Positions 7,722 to 16,258 of a DNA stretch of 64,000 nt are shown here, one piece after another. Under the pieces are notes generated by a model. It ran no database searches. It saw nothing but the letters and a program-made list of their open reading frames with translations, and was not told where the DNA came from. Numbering within the stretch: the stretch's first letter is position 1; each line of letters begins with the position of its first letter. Both the position numbers and the translations under genes were made by a program. Source of the stretch: Rossellomorea marisflavi (GTDB lineage Bacteria; Bacillota; Bacilli; Bacillales; Bacillaceae_B); contig NZ_LGUE01000008.1 of assembly GCF_001274775.1 (NCBI RefSeq), positions 237,534-301,533 of the forward strand, read 5' to 3'.

Positions 7722-9215
7722 TTACAGCGTGACGCCGTCTTTGAAAATGGAAATCTCCTTGAATCCCAGTCGTTCATTATGGGTGCGTGCTTCCCCCGAT
7801 GCGAGGGTCGTGATGTAATCAAAGAACTCATTGGCGAGCTCTTCCTTTCCCCTTCCTTCGATGAGCTGTCCTGCATTGAAATCGATCCAATTGGTCTTCT
7901 TCTGGGCCAGAGCTGAGTTGGTTGAGATCTTCACCGTAGGTACAGGACCTCCGAACGGGGTTCCCCGCCCCGTGGTGAATAGGACAATATGAGCGCCCGC
8001 AGCCGTGAGGGCGGTGACGGAGACGAGGTCATTCCCCGGGCCTTGGACGAGATGAAGGCCTTCACCTTTCGTGCGGTCACCGTAGGCAAGGACGTCGGCA
8101 ATCTCCCCGAACCCGCCTTTTTGGATGTTTCCTAGGGACTTTTCTTCAAGGGTCGTGATCCCGCCTTTTTTATTCCCCGGAGATGGATTCTCATAGACGT
8201 TCTGTCCGTGCTTCAGGAAATATTCCTTGAAGTCATTGACGAGGTCGACGATCTTCTCAAATACCCCTTCATCCTTGGCCCGGCTCATGAGGATCTCTTC
8301 CGCCCCGAACATCTCGGGTACTTCCGTCAGGATCGTGGTTCCTCCTTCCGAGATGAGCCTGTCGGAAAATGCTCCGACGAGCGGGTTCCCGGTAATGCCG
8401 GAGAAGCCGTCCGATCCACCGCATTTCAATCCTACCTTCAACTTTGAAAGGGGTACTTCCTGACGTTTGAATGTCTTTGCATAGTCGGCAAGCTCTTCGA
8501 TGAGTTCGAGAGATTCGGAGATTTCATCATCGGCACTCTGGACCTCGATGAACTTCACCCTCCGTGGGTCATAATCGCCGATCACCTTCTTGAATTCTTC
8601 AATGTAATTATTCTCGCAGCCAAGACCCATGACGAGAATACCCGCAGCATTTGAATGATGGACGAGGCCGCTCAGGATCTTCTGAGTGTTATGAAGATCA
8701 TCCCCAAGCTGGGAACACCCGAAGAGATGAGAAAAGCTGTGCACCCCGTCGATGCCTTCGAATTGATCACTGGCCATCTTTGCCACCATTTCTGCAGTCT
8801 TGTTGATGCAGCCAACCGTGTTGATGATCCAGATTTCATTGCGGATCCCGACTTCCCCGTTTTCCCTGATGTATCCTTGAAAGGTTTTGGTCGACGGCTT
8901 CGGAACGATCTTGTCATCTGTGGGCTTGTAGTCATACTGAAGCGTCCCTTTGAGATTGGTCACCACATTGTGAGTATGGATCCACTCGCCCCGGTCGATT
9001 GGCTCTGACGCCCTCCCGATCGGCATGCCGAACTTGATAACGTTTTCATTTTCCTGTATCGGTTCCCTGGCAATCTTATGTCCGGCCGGTACGTCTTCCC
9101 TCAGGATGACTTCCCTGTCACCATCCACCACGCGTTCCCCTGCTTCGAAATCCCTCAGTGCAATCAGGACATTGTCCCGTTCATGAATGACGATCGTTGA
9201 ACTGTTCAATCCCAT
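7722..9215 (-). CDS. uxaA: Altronate dehydratase
   Basis: Dehydrates D-altronate to 2-keto-3-deoxygluconate, a metal-dependent cytoplasmic step. 497 residues: an N-terminal SAF-like domain (about 1-95, with the VIHERDNVLIAL start) followed by the large UxaA/GarD domain with GYIRENGEVGIRNEIW, the cysteine segments NTVGCINKT, FGCSQLG and GLGCENN, and GLKCGGSDGFSGITGNPL. First gene of the uxaA-uxaB operon, transcribed divergently from a LacI-type regulator. The start is preceded by GAGGGGGAAG. A perfect palindromic operator lies just upstream, at the end of its -10 element. Confidence 0.95.
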   Translation of the reverse strand: MGLNSSTIVIHERDNVLIALRDFEAGERVVDGDREVILREDVPAGHKIAREPIQENENVIKFGMPIGRASEPIDRGEWIHTHNVVTNLKGTLQYDYKPTDDKIVPKPSTKTFQGYIRENGEVGIRNEIWIINTVGCINKTAEMVAKMASDQFEGIDGVHSFSHLFGCSQLGDDLHNTQKILSGLVHHSNAAGILVMGLGCENNYIEEFKKVIGDYDPRRVKFIEVQSADDEISESLELIEELADYAKTFKRQEVPLSKLKVGLKCGGSDGFSGITGNPLVGAFSDRLISEGGTTILTEVPEMFGAEEILMSRAKDEGVFEKIVDLVNDFKEYFLKHGQNVYENPSPGNKKGGITTLEEKSLGNIQKGGFGEIADVLAYGDRTKGEGLHLVQGPGNDLVSVTALTAAGAHIVLFTTGRGTPFGGPVPTVKISTNSALAQKKTNWIDFNAGQLIEGRGKEELANEFFDYITTLASGEARTHNERLGFKEISIFKDGVTL

Positions 9216-9228
9216 CTTCCCCCTCTTC

Positions 9229-9258
9229 TTGACAAAATAACAACGTTGTTATTATCAT
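9229..9258 (+). promoter_or_regulatory. Promoter of the LacI-type regulator gene
   Basis: TTGACA (9229-9234), an 18-base spacer, TATCAT (9253-9258). The palindromic operator occupies the spacer, so the regulator should repress itself. Confidence 0.65.
9236..9253. promoter_or_regulatory. Operator palindrome shared by uxaA and the regulator gene
   Basis: AATAACAACGTTGTTATT is a perfect 18-bp palindrome with the central CG usual for LacI-family operators. The same 18 bp occur at 31727-31744 in front of the IolB-like gene. Confidence 0.85.
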
Positions 9259-9282
9259 AGTATCATTCCTTTTTTCTGTCAA
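9254..9282 (-). promoter_or_regulatory. Promoter of uxaA-uxaB
   Basis: On the minus strand TTGACA (9282-9277), a 17-base spacer, TATGAT (9259-9254). The operator starts immediately downstream of the -10, which would block transcription when bound. Confidence 0.8.
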
Positions 9283-9289
9283 TGAAGAG

Positions 9290-9319
9290 TTGTATCGGCA
9301 ACGGACAGAGAGATATAAT
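9290..9319 (+). promoter_or_regulatory. Possible second promoter of the LacI-type gene
   Basis: TTGTAT (9290-9295), an 18-base spacer, TATAAT (9314-9319), 27 bases before the start codon. It would be free of the operator. Confidence 0.45.
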
Positions 9320-9346
9320 GAAATCATCACAGTGCTGGAGGTTACC

Positions 9347-10330
9347 ATGGGAGTCACAATCAAAGACATAGCAAAAGCGGCAGGGGTGAGTTTTTCCACC
9401 GTATCAAAAGCATTACGGGACAGCCCTCTCGTCAAGGAACCGACGAAAAAGCGGATCACCGACATCGCCATGGAGCTCGGTTATCAGCCGAATGCAGCGG
9501 CGAGAAGCTTGGTTTCGAAAAAATCTCACACCATCGGTATCATCTGGCCGACCATCGAAGGGACCGCCCACTCTTCCCTGATCACACGCCTGAATACACA
9601 GCTTGAACAGCTCTCATATACGACCCTGATTTCCATTAATGAAAAGGAATTCGCCATCAATCTTTTCAACCGCTATCAGGTCGATGCCATCCTTTGCTTT
9701 GATGACAATCCGGAGCGACTAACTGATACCTCATCGGCCGTTCCTGTCGTCTCGTACGGGATCGCCGATAAAGGGAGCTCCTCTCCGGTCGTAGACGTTC
9801 AGCGGAAAAAGGCCGTCTACATGGCGACCAATTATCTTTCTTCCATAGGGCATCGGTTTATCAGCTATATCGGCGCACTGAATAATCCGATTCAGGATGA
9901 AAAAGCAAAGGGCTTCAAACTGGCGGCAGAAGGACTGGGCCTCCCCGGTTTCACACATCAGATCGTGGAGGTTCAAAAGCTTGATCCGTACGATGGGTAC
10001 ATCGCGGCTAAGGAAGTCCTCGAGAGCGGCGAACGACCGACAGCGATCATCAGCGGGAGTCATGATCTATCCAAGGGGATCCTTAGGGCTGCAGGGGAGT
10101 GCGGGATCAAGGTTCCGGATGACCTCTCCATCATCAGCTACGACAACCTTCCCGACGATAGCGACACCCCCATCCCCCTTTCAACGGTCGGTGTCCCCAT
10201 GGATCACATCACATTACGCTTGACAGATGTCCTGATGGATGTCATCAATGAAGATGATATAGAAAAGGTCCTATTCCTGGAACCTGAGCTCAAAGTGACG
10301 GATTCATGCCGTCCACCATCCAACCATTAG
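9347..10330 (+). CDS. LacI-family transcriptional regulator of uronate genes
   Basis: 327-residue repressor. It has an N-terminal helix-turn-helix (VTIKDIAKAAGVSFSTVSKAL, about residues 3-23), the hinge helix ending NAAARSLVSKKSHTIGIIWP, and a periplasmic-binding-protein-like sensor domain. The ATG at 9347 is chosen because CTGGAGGTTACC lies just upstream and the helix-turn-helix begins at once. It is divergent to uxaA-uxaB across a shared operator, and cotranscribed with the acetylesterase 11 bases downstream. The inducer is probably a uronate or a breakdown product such as 2-keto-3-deoxygluconate; this is inferred from context. Equivalent to KdgR/ExuR-type regulators in role, but I do not assign a name. 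Confidence 0.9.
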   Translation: MGVTIKDIAKAAGVSFSTVSKALRDSPLVKEPTKKRITDIAMELGYQPNAAARSLVSKKSHTIGIIWPTIEGTAHSSLITRLNTQLEQLSYTTLISINEKEFAINLFNRYQVDAILCFDDNPERLTDTSSAVPVVSYGIADKGSSSPVVDVQRKKAVYMATNYLSSIGHRFISYIGALNNPIQDEKAKGFKLAAEGLGLPGFTHQIVEVQKLDPYDGYIAAKEVLESGERPTAIISGSHDLSKGILRAAGECGIKVPDDLSIISYDNLPDDSDTPIPLSTVGVPMDHITLRLTDVLMDVINEDDIEKVLFLEPELKVTDSCRPPSNH

Positions 10331-10341
10331 GAGGAGAAACC

Positions 10342-11007
10342 ATGTCATTTTCCATTTTTCTTGCAGGTGATTCAACTGTAGCGGACTATCCTGAAACTTC
10401 TGCTCCACAAGCCGGTTGGGGGCAAACATTCCCGGCCTTTCTGGATCCGAGCATCTCGGTCCGGAATCATGCCGCTAACGGGCGCAGTTCCAAAAGCTTC
10501 ATCGACGAAGGAAGGCTGGATGCGATCAGAGATGAGATCGCTGAAGGGGATTATCTCTTCATCCAGTTCGGTCACAACGACAGCAAGCAGGATGAGCGAT
10601 TCACGGATCCTTTTACCACCTATAAGGAGCATCTGCTCCGCTATATCGAAACCGCAAGAGAAAAGAAAGCGCATCCGCTCCTGATTACGCCAGTGGCGAG
10701 AAGGAAGTTCGGAAGCGATGGCACGGTGCTGGATACCCACGGGGATTACCCTGAAGCGATGAAGGAGCTTGCACGGGAACAATCGGTCCCTGTCATCGAC
10801 CTTCACAAAAGGAGCTTGAAGCTCCTGGATACATTGGGTCCGATCCGGTCCAAAGCGCTCTATATGTGGATAGACCCGCATCCTAATTTCCCAGACGGAG
10901 CCATGGATAATACTCATTTTAATGAAGACGGAGCGCATGAAATCGCCGCGATCGTAAAGAAAGAACTTGAAGGAGTCGTGCCAGAACTGACTCCGATCAT
11001 GAAATAA
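10342..11007 (+). CDS. rhgT: Rhamnogalacturonan acetylesterase (SGNH hydrolase)
   Basis: Removes acetyl groups from rhamnogalacturonan I so that lyases and hydrolases can attack it. 221 residues with all SGNH blocks: FLAGDST (nucleophile Ser11), a conserved Gly in HAANGRSS, GHND, and the C-terminal DNTHFNEDGAHE with the catalytic Asp and His. No signal peptide is visible, so it acts inside the cell on imported oligosaccharides, like the B. subtilis YesT/YesY enzymes. The ATG at 10342 follows AGGAGGAGAAACC. Second gene after the LacI-type regulator; a strong terminator follows. Confidence 0.9.
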   Translation: MSFSIFLAGDSTVADYPETSAPQAGWGQTFPAFLDPSISVRNHAANGRSSKSFIDEGRLDAIRDEIAEGDYLFIQFGHNDSKQDERFTDPFTTYKEHLLRYIETAREKKAHPLLITPVARRKFGSDGTVLDTHGDYPEAMKELAREQSVPVIDLHKRSLKLLDTLGPIRSKALYMWIDPHPNFPDGAMDNTHFNEDGAHEIAAIVKKELEGVVPELTPIMK

Positions 11008-11013
11008 ATCATC

Positions 11014-11050
11014 AAAAGCCCGGTCCCTACGTAAAGGGACCGGGCTTTTT
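11014..11050. terminator. Bidirectional terminator between rhgT and the CobW-type gene
   Basis: AAAAGCCCGGTCCCT (11014-11028) pairs with AGGGACCGGGCTTTT, with T-rich flanks on both strands between convergent genes. Confidence 0.92.
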
Positions 11051-12228
11051 CATTCAGGATGGAAAGAGGGAATCGGATCATCGAATTCTTTCCAGTTCGT
11101 CCCCATTTCTTCCTCTGTGAGGAGGCAACGATCCAAGGAACCCTCGATCTGATGACGGTCCATATTCATACCGATCATGACGAGCTCGGTCATGCGATCC
11201 CCGTATTCTGGATCCCACTTTTCCTTGAGCTCGGTTTCCTCTTCAAGAAGCTCACGGATCTCGCCTTCTGGATAGGTCGCCATCCATGGGCCAGCCCCTT
11301 GGATCATGATGGATGGACCCGCTTGTGAAAGAAGGCCGGCAGTATCGTTGCGGCTTGCAAGCCAGAAGAAGCCCTTTGCCCTTACAACCTCTTCCGGCCA
11401 CCCTTCAAGCCATTCCATGAAGCGACCAGGGTGGAACGGCCTCACCCGCCTATAGACAAAGGACGAAATGTTGTATTCATCCGTTTCAGGGACATGCTCT
11501 TCCTGTAGCTCCTTGATCCACCCTGCACTTTGGCTGGCGGCTTCGAATTGGAATGAATGTGTGTTCAATACCTCTTCAAGGTCGACCCTGGCATGGCTGG
11601 ATTCGATGATCCTGGCATCTGCATTGAGCTTCCTCAGGACCGCCCTTAGCTCATTGACAGACTCCTCCGCAACCAGATCGGTTTTGTTCAAGAGGATGAC
11701 GTTGGCAAACTCGATTTGATCGATCAGCAGGTCGACGATCTCCCTTTCATCCGTCTCGTCTGCTGCCTGACTTCGATCGAGCAGCGTCTCCCCACTGGCA
11801 AAGTCGTCCCAGAAACGGTTGGCATCAACCACCGTCACCATCGTATCCAGTCTTGTTTTCCCCACTAGATCGACGCCGGTCGCTTCATCGGCATACGTGA
11901 AGGTCTGGGCGACAGGCACCGGCTCGGAGATACCAGAAGACTCGATGACGATATAGTCAATGTCCCCTTGTTCCACAAGGCGATCGACTTCGATGAGAAG
12001 GTCTTCTCGCAACGTGCAACAGATGCATCCATTCTGAAGCTCCACAAGTTTTTCATCGGTCCGGGTGAAGCCCTCTTTCTTCACAAGGGAGGCATCAATA
12101 TTCACCTCGCTCATATCATTGACGATGACGGCGATCTTCCTCCCCTCCCTGTTGTGGAGAATGTGGTTCAATAATGTCGTTTTTCCTGATCCTAAATAGC
12201 CGCTCAATACAGTTACTGGTATTCTCAA
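11050..12228 (-). CDS. CobW/COG0523-family zinc metallochaperone GTPase
   Basis: GTPase of the COG0523 family, 392 residues. Seen: the P-loop GYLGSGKTT (about residues 10-18), the metal-binding CxCC motif at Cys68-Cys71, the switch segment [10 protein letters not shown], the G4 motif NKTD, and the C-terminal CobW_C domain. Zur-controlled members (YciC/ZagA in Bacillus) are thought to deliver scarce zinc to client enzymes. It lies 19 bases after a flavoprotein gene whose promoter carries a perfect Zur box, so it is probably expressed under zinc starvation. No link to cobalamin synthesis is implied. Confidence 0.9.
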   Translation of the reverse strand: MRIPVTVLSGYLGSGKTTLLNHILHNREGRKIAVIVNDMSEVNIDASLVKKEGFTRTDEKLVELQNGCICCTLREDLLIEVDRLVEQGDIDYIVIESSGISEPVPVAQTFTYADEATGVDLVGKTRLDTMVTVVDANRFWDDFASGETLLDRSQAADETDEREIVDLLIDQIEFANVILLNKTDLVAEESVNELRAVLRKLNADARIIESSHARVDLEEVLNTHSFQFEAASQSAGWIKELQEEHVPETDEYNISSFVYRRVRPFHPGRFMEWLEGWPEEVVRAKGFFWLASRNDTAGLLSQAGPSIMIQGAGPWMATYPEGEIRELLEEETELKEKWDPEYGDRMTELVMIGMNMDRHQIEGSLDRCLLTEEEMGTNWKEFDDPIPSFHPE

Positions 12229-12247
12229 TGGTCTCTCTCCTTTTCAT

Positions 12248-13390
12248 TTATATACTTCTGATGATCCGTTCTGCTGCTTTCCTCGCTCCTGCAATATTCC
12301 TGGCAACTGGACCGATCTCCAGTTCGGCCAGTGGTCCGGATACATAAAGATGATCGCACCATTCCAAGTGCTCGTTGACGATGGGGAATCCGCACTGTGC
12401 ACATACCAGCCCTTCCTTCCTCACCAGTTCACGGACCCACTCCGTTTTCATTATCTTTGGGCAAAATCCCGTTGCCAGCAACAGCGTTTTCCCTTCCCAC
12501 CGGGAGTGCTTCAAGGAAAGGGAAAGGGTCGATCCTTCCACCCCGCTTCCTTCCAATTCATCCTGGATGAATCGGTACGCACCACGGTCCTCCAGCCTCC
12601 TTAACCTGTTCCTGAGCTCGCTTGTCACTGACCCGCGATGACGTGCATCATGAATGGCTTGCCTCCTTTTTTTGTACGAAGAAAGTGAGTGGAATCCTCT
12701 CAAAAACTTAGGACCGAGCCAGCCCGGATCACTGTCGAAATCATGGACCCGATAGGGATGCCTGCTGATTTGAACCACTCTCCCAGGATGCTCCCGAGAA
12801 AGCTTGATCACCAGATGGGCTGCTGTGATTCCGCCTCCCACTACGGCGATATCAGGAGTGATCAGTGGGAGATTCTCTTGAAAGATATGCCCTACTTGGG
12901 TCGGCCGATTCTCTCGCAACTCCTCGGCCCACTCGGGGACGCTGAGCCTTTCATTCATCCCGGTGGCAATCACCAGATTCTTGCCTTCAACTGATCCCGA
13001 ATCAGTTTCCACCACCCAGTGGTTACCCGACTTCGTGACCCCTTGTACCCTCCCTTGCTGCCACCTCTCTTGCAAACCGATGCTGGTGAAAATGGCTTCA
13101 CTGTGATGGTTGAAGAAATCAAGACCCGGCCTTTTGTATTTCCCATAAAAGACATCGGATCCCCCATCATTGAAGTAATGGAGGCTGAACGGATGAATAT
13201 CACAATGATGGACGGATGGTGATCTTAAAAACGGCATGGCAATCCTTGATGTGAGGTCCTTCCACTTTTCGATGGGCCCCTTATGAGGATCTATAATACA
13301 GATTTGACTCGCAGGAATACCTTTGGCCTTAATCAGATAGGTTGCGATGGTGCACCCGTGGATGCCGCCCCCTGCAATGACCCATTCCAC
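12248..13390 (-). CDS. FAD/NAD(P)-binding oxidoreductase, Zur-linked
   Basis: 380-residue flavoprotein. It has an N-terminal dinucleotide fold (WVIAGGGIHGCTIATYL) and a second nucleotide-binding motif (DIAVVGGGITAAHLV) in the middle, plus ATGMNERL and a terminal LLLATGFCPK segment, resembling the N-hydroxylase/lysine monooxygenase superfamily. The substrate is unknown. I set the start at GTG 13390, where AAAGGAG lies nine bases upstream and the protein opens on the FAD motif; the long ATG-initiated extension overlaps the Zur box and is unlikely. First gene of an operon with the CobW-type GTPase, so a role in zinc-limited metabolism is inferred from control, not from the enzyme itself. Confidence 0.8.
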   Translation of the reverse strand: MEWVIAGGGIHGCTIATYLIKAKGIPASQICIIDPHKGPIEKWKDLTSRIAMPFLRSPSVHHCDIHPFSLHYFNDGGSDVFYGKYKRPGLDFFNHHSEAIFTSIGLQERWQQGRVQGVTKSGNHWVVETDSGSVEGKNLVIATGMNERLSVPEWAEELRENRPTQVGHIFQENLPLITPDIAVVGGGITAAHLVIKLSREHPGRVVQISRHPYRVHDFDSDPGWLGPKFLRGFHSLSSYKKRRQAIHDARHRGSVTSELRNRLRRLEDRGAYRFIQDELEGSGVEGSTLSLSLKHSRWEGKTLLLATGFCPKIMKTEWVRELVRKEGLVCAQCGFPIVNEHLEWCDHLYVSGPLAELEIGPVARNIAGARKAAERIIRSI

Positions 13391-13406
13391 CTTACCCACT
13401 CCTTTT

Positions 13407-13421
13407 TCGTAATAATTACGA
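13407..13421 (-). promoter_or_regulatory. Zur box 1
   Basis: TCGTAATAATTACGA matches the Bacillus Zur core TCGTAATnATTACGA at all positions. It lies 16 bases before the GTG start of the flavoprotein gene, so Zur with zinc would block this operon. Confidence 0.85.
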
Positions 13422-13438
13422 TTTATAAACCATTTGAT

Positions 13439-13468
13439 ACCCCGACCTCCCATCAAGGCCGGGGTACC
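13439..13468 (-). terminator. Stem-loop after ycgQ
   Basis: On the minus strand ACCCCGGCC pairs with GGTCGGGGT (one G-T) around a 9-base loop just after the ycgQ stop codon. It lacks a T tract, so termination may be partial. Confidence 0.5.
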
Positions 13469-13469
13469 G

Positions 13470-14360
13470 TCATTCGACTTTGATATAAAATTCTTCCACA
13501 TACGGGTTTTCAGGCGGTTCCACCTTTTTAAAGACGGGATGCTTGATGACCGGCATCGCCATCCCATTGAATTCTGCCTCATCCAATATCCCGCTCACTT
13601 GCACCCATGTGTCGGGTTCGAGGGCTGCGAGCTCTTCACTTCTTGAAAGGATCCCGTAAACGGAAGCATCCGCGACACAGCACGTCACCGTGAAACGTGA
13701 TATGACCACTTCATTCTTTGAAAATCCTTCGTCTTTGTAAATGAAGCCCGTAAGCTGGATTTCTTTCCCGATTGAAGAGTCGAGCTGTTCATCGACGACG
13801 CTGAGCGTCTGGATGTATTGTTCATCCCTTACGATGATTTTTTCCTTCTGTTTGATCACGTCTTTCAATTTCTCATAATCCTTCTCCAAGGGAAACGTCC
13901 CGACGGGATCCAAACTCGCTTCTCCTCCGTGGACCGCTTCGACCGCTTTCCCACTCGATCTTTCGCCCTCATGAGGAGTCAACGTGAATAGCCCATTCCC
14001 CACCTTCACTCCTCGCTTGGCAGCCACGGACCCGTCCAGAAGTTGATCGGGAAGCAAGAAACCTGTGACCAATGGGAGAACAAACAGTGAGTACACCACG
14101 ACGGGGCGCACCACCCCCCTTGGCACCTCATGGGCTTCACAGCCGCATTGACCCTTGGTATGGAATCCTGAGGTCCCCCGGATGATTTGAACCGCACCCA
14201 GAAGGAAGAAGACGCCTAACGCAAAATATAAATAACCATGCATCTTCGGTGCGACGAAGTTTTGAAGGTTGAATGTCAGAAGCAGCTTCAATAGGAGCAG
14301 GGCATAGCCGATCAATATCACCCCACGGATGTATGTATGGAACTGTTGGGTCGATTTCAT
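13470..14360 (-). CDS. ycgQ: TIGR03943 family membrane protein (YcgQ)
   Basis: 296 residues. The N-terminal half carries about four hydrophobic helices (for example IRGVILIGYALLLLKLLLTF and the PVVVYSLFVLPLVTGFLLP segment); the C-terminal half is soluble and includes the IQLTGFIYKDEGF and CCVADASVYGI segments typical of the family. It is paired with the DUF318 permease upstream (13-base gap), as YcgQ/YcgR are in B. subtilis. The substrate is unknown. The Zur box at the operon promoter and equivalent gene pairs in other zinc regulons suggest a role in zinc or another divalent metal, which is inference. Confidence 0.88.
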   Translation of the reverse strand: MKSTQQFHTYIRGVILIGYALLLLKLLLTFNLQNFVAPKMHGYLYFALGVFFLLGAVQIIRGTSGFHTKGQCGCEAHEVPRGVVRPVVVYSLFVLPLVTGFLLPDQLLDGSVAAKRGVKVGNGLFTLTPHEGERSSGKAVEAVHGGEASLDPVGTFPLEKDYEKLKDVIKQKEKIIVRDEQYIQTLSVVDEQLDSSIGKEIQLTGFIYKDEGFSKNEVVISRFTVTCCVADASVYGILSRSEELAALEPDTWVQVSGILDEAEFNGMAMPVIKHPVFKKVEPPENPYVEEFYIKVE

Positions 14361-14373
14361 GGTTCCACCTCCT

Positions 14374-15363
14374 TCACGTCAAGATACCAACCAGCATGGC
14401 ACATGCATAGACCACAACGGTGACAATGAGAATGAACGCCACGACATATCTCTTCTTGAAATACGACAGCATCAATAACGTGTTCTTAAAGTCGATCATC
14501 GGCCCATAAACAAGGAAAGCCAATAGTGATGAAGCGGTGAACAAGCTGCCGAAAGAGGATGCGACAAACGCGTCTGCCTCTGAACAAAGAGAAATCACAT
14601 AGGCGAAGATCATCATCATCGCAGGACCGATCAGGGCGTGTGACCCGATCCCCACCAACAGCTCACGATCTAAGAACGTTTGAAAAATGGCTGCCACAAG
14701 GGCACCGATGATCAGGAATTTTCCCATATCGAAGAATTCATCACTCGCATGGGTCAACGTCTGCATGAGTTTGCTTCCTTGCTCATGATGATGCTGATGT
14801 GACTCTGTTCCTCTCAGCAACGGATCTTTATTCTTGAATAACCGGTACCAAGCTCCACCGATCACTACGGCAGCCACGAAACCGATCACCATCCTCCCCC
14901 ACACGATCGTCCAGTCCGGCTGGAACGCATAATAGGTCGAAGCAAACACGATCGGATTCAAAATCGGAGCCGTCACCATGACCACAAGGGCCAGATGGGG
15001 TGGGACACCTTTTCGCATCAGCCTTCTCGCCACCGGTACAATGGCACACTCACAAACCGGAAGGATGGCCCCGACTATGGCGGCAGGGAAGATGGCCAGG
15101 TACGGGAATCGCTTCGGTATCAGCCTTTGCAATGTCTTCTCCGATACGAATACCTGGATCAGAGCCGAAGCAAATACACCGATCAGAATGAACGGGATGG
15201 CTTCCAAAAGGATGCTAAGGAAGATCGTCGTGACGTTTGCCACTCCGGAAGATAGGATGACTGAAGGAAGTTCTATGAACTCACCCGCAAGAAATAGTAG
15301 AACGAGACCGATAAACAAGAAAAGTCCGGTCAAGTCTTGTCCAAATGTTTTGAGTGTACCCAC
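14374..15363 (-). CDS. ycgR: DUF318/ArsP_1-type permease (YcgR)
   Basis: 329-residue membrane protein with about eight helices. It carries the family hallmarks FPAAIVGAILPVCECAIVP (the conserved Cys pair region), VTAPILNPIVFASTYYAF and SLCSEADAFVASSF, and a central cytoplasmic His-rich loop (HQHHHEQ) that could bind metal. It starts at GTG 15363 behind GGGGGGAG. First gene of the ycgR-ycgQ operon under a Zur box immediately downstream of its TATAAT. Related proteins export organoarsenicals or are Zur targets of unknown substrate; this one is best called a zinc-responsive permease. Confidence 0.88.
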   Translation of the reverse strand: MGTLKTFGQDLTGLFLFIGLVLLFLAGEFIELPSVILSSGVANVTTIFLSILLEAIPFILIGVFASALIQVFVSEKTLQRLIPKRFPYLAIFPAAIVGAILPVCECAIVPVARRLMRKGVPPHLALVVMVTAPILNPIVFASTYYAFQPDWTIVWGRMVIGFVAAVVIGGAWYRLFKNKDPLLRGTESHQHHHEQGSKLMQTLTHASDEFFDMGKFLIIGALVAAIFQTFLDRELLVGIGSHALIGPAMMMIFAYVISLCSEADAFVASSFGSLFTASSLLAFLVYGPMIDFKNTLLMLSYFKKRYVVAFILIVTVVVYACAMLVGILT

Positions 15364-15387
15364 CTTTTCTCCCCCCCTTTTTGCAAA

Positions 15388-15413
15388 TCGTAATAATTAC
15401 GTTTTATATTATA
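15388..15413 (-). promoter_or_regulatory. Promoter of ycgR-ycgQ with Zur box 2
   Basis: TCGTAATAATTACGT (15388-15402) matches the Zur core at 14 of 15 positions. A TATAAT (15413-15408 on the minus strand) lies just upstream of it; no good -35 is seen. Confidence 0.8.
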
Positions 15414-15552
15414 ATCTATGTAGCCATAAAAAAACTATGTTTCATTTTTCCTGTTTTGATTTTCTTCAATCCCCACAGTCTATTTCTATGCGATGCCACG
15501 GAGAATCTTTCAATTTTTCTTGAAATAATAGACTATCAACTCACTTTCCGCA

Positions 15553-15592
15553 CAAAAAAAGAGGATGCCAGCAAACCTGGCAACCTCTTTTC
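15553..15592 (-). terminator. Terminator of the yesOPQ-yesR-oxidoreductase-yesL operon
   Basis: AAAGAGGATGCCAG and CTGGCAACCTCTTT form a 14-bp stem with one mismatch, followed on the minus strand by a T run, three bases after the yesL stop. Confidence 0.85.
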
Positions 15593-15594
15593 TA

Positions 15595-16236
15595 TCAATT
15601 GTGGATCAATTCATTTTTCAACTTGATATCATCAATGGAGCTGAAGCCTTTGTACGCCAACCACATGTTCAAATGGACGAATAATGTAAAACCGAAAAGC
15701 GGGATGAAACCGGGAAATGAGATGAAAAAATAATAGGTCGACAGTGTCGCTACGATCATGAGCACGAGATTCCCCGGTTGCAGGAAGCCGATGAACAGCG
15801 CCTGCTTGAAGGTCTGGAAGAACTTCAGGTCGTAATGGACATAGACCGGTAGAATATACGTGAGCAGGATGATCAGGACGAAGCCCATGAGCATGAGCAG
15901 GTACTGGATGATGGTATAGATCGTTCCTTCCATCTGACGGAAAAAGTGAAGATCGACGTACCAGAGCAGCACGAAGCCCGCCAATGAAAAGAACAGTCCG
16001 TTGGCACGGAAGAATTCTTTCCTGTAGGTGTCCCAAAAACTCCTGATGAGGGGAAGGTCTTCCACCCCCATGACCGCTTTCCGGGTGACGGCATACATCG
16101 CCACTGTACTCGGACCGATCCCGAAGACCACTCCTCCAAGGAGGGTGCAGCCGATCCAGAGCAGATTCAAGATGGCAAAGTGCGTGATCCATCTGCAGAA
16201 ATTCAACACCCCATTGATCAATCGTCCCATTTCCAT
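15595..16236 (-). CDS. yesL: DUF624 membrane protein YesL
   Basis: 213-residue integral membrane protein of the DUF624/YesL family with about five helices. The N-terminal segment has the family's FGIGPSTVAMYAVTRKAV motif. YesL-type proteins accompany carbohydrate ABC importers and two-component systems, but their function is not established. Here it is the last gene of the import operon and is followed by a terminator. The start has AGAGGGATACC upstream; a second in-frame ATG two codons later is equally possible. Confidence 0.9.
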   Translation of the reverse strand: MEMGRLINGVLNFCRWITHFAILNLLWIGCTLLGGVVFGIGPSTVAMYAVTRKAVMGVEDLPLIRSFWDTYRKEFFRANGLFFSLAGFVLLWYVDLHFFRQMEGTIYTIIQYLLMLMGFVLIILLTYILPVYVHYDLKFFQTFKQALFIGFLQPGNLVLMIVATLSTYYFFISFPGFIPLFGFTLFVHLNMWLAYKGFSSIDDIKLKNELIHN

Positions 16237-16258
16237 GGTATCCCTCTTTTCCGTTCAA

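Noticed and set aside
13391..13582. N-terminal extension of the flavoprotein gene
   Set aside because: It would run through the Zur box and the ycgQ stem-loop into ycgQ; GTG 13390 has a proper ribosome site and starts at the FAD motif.
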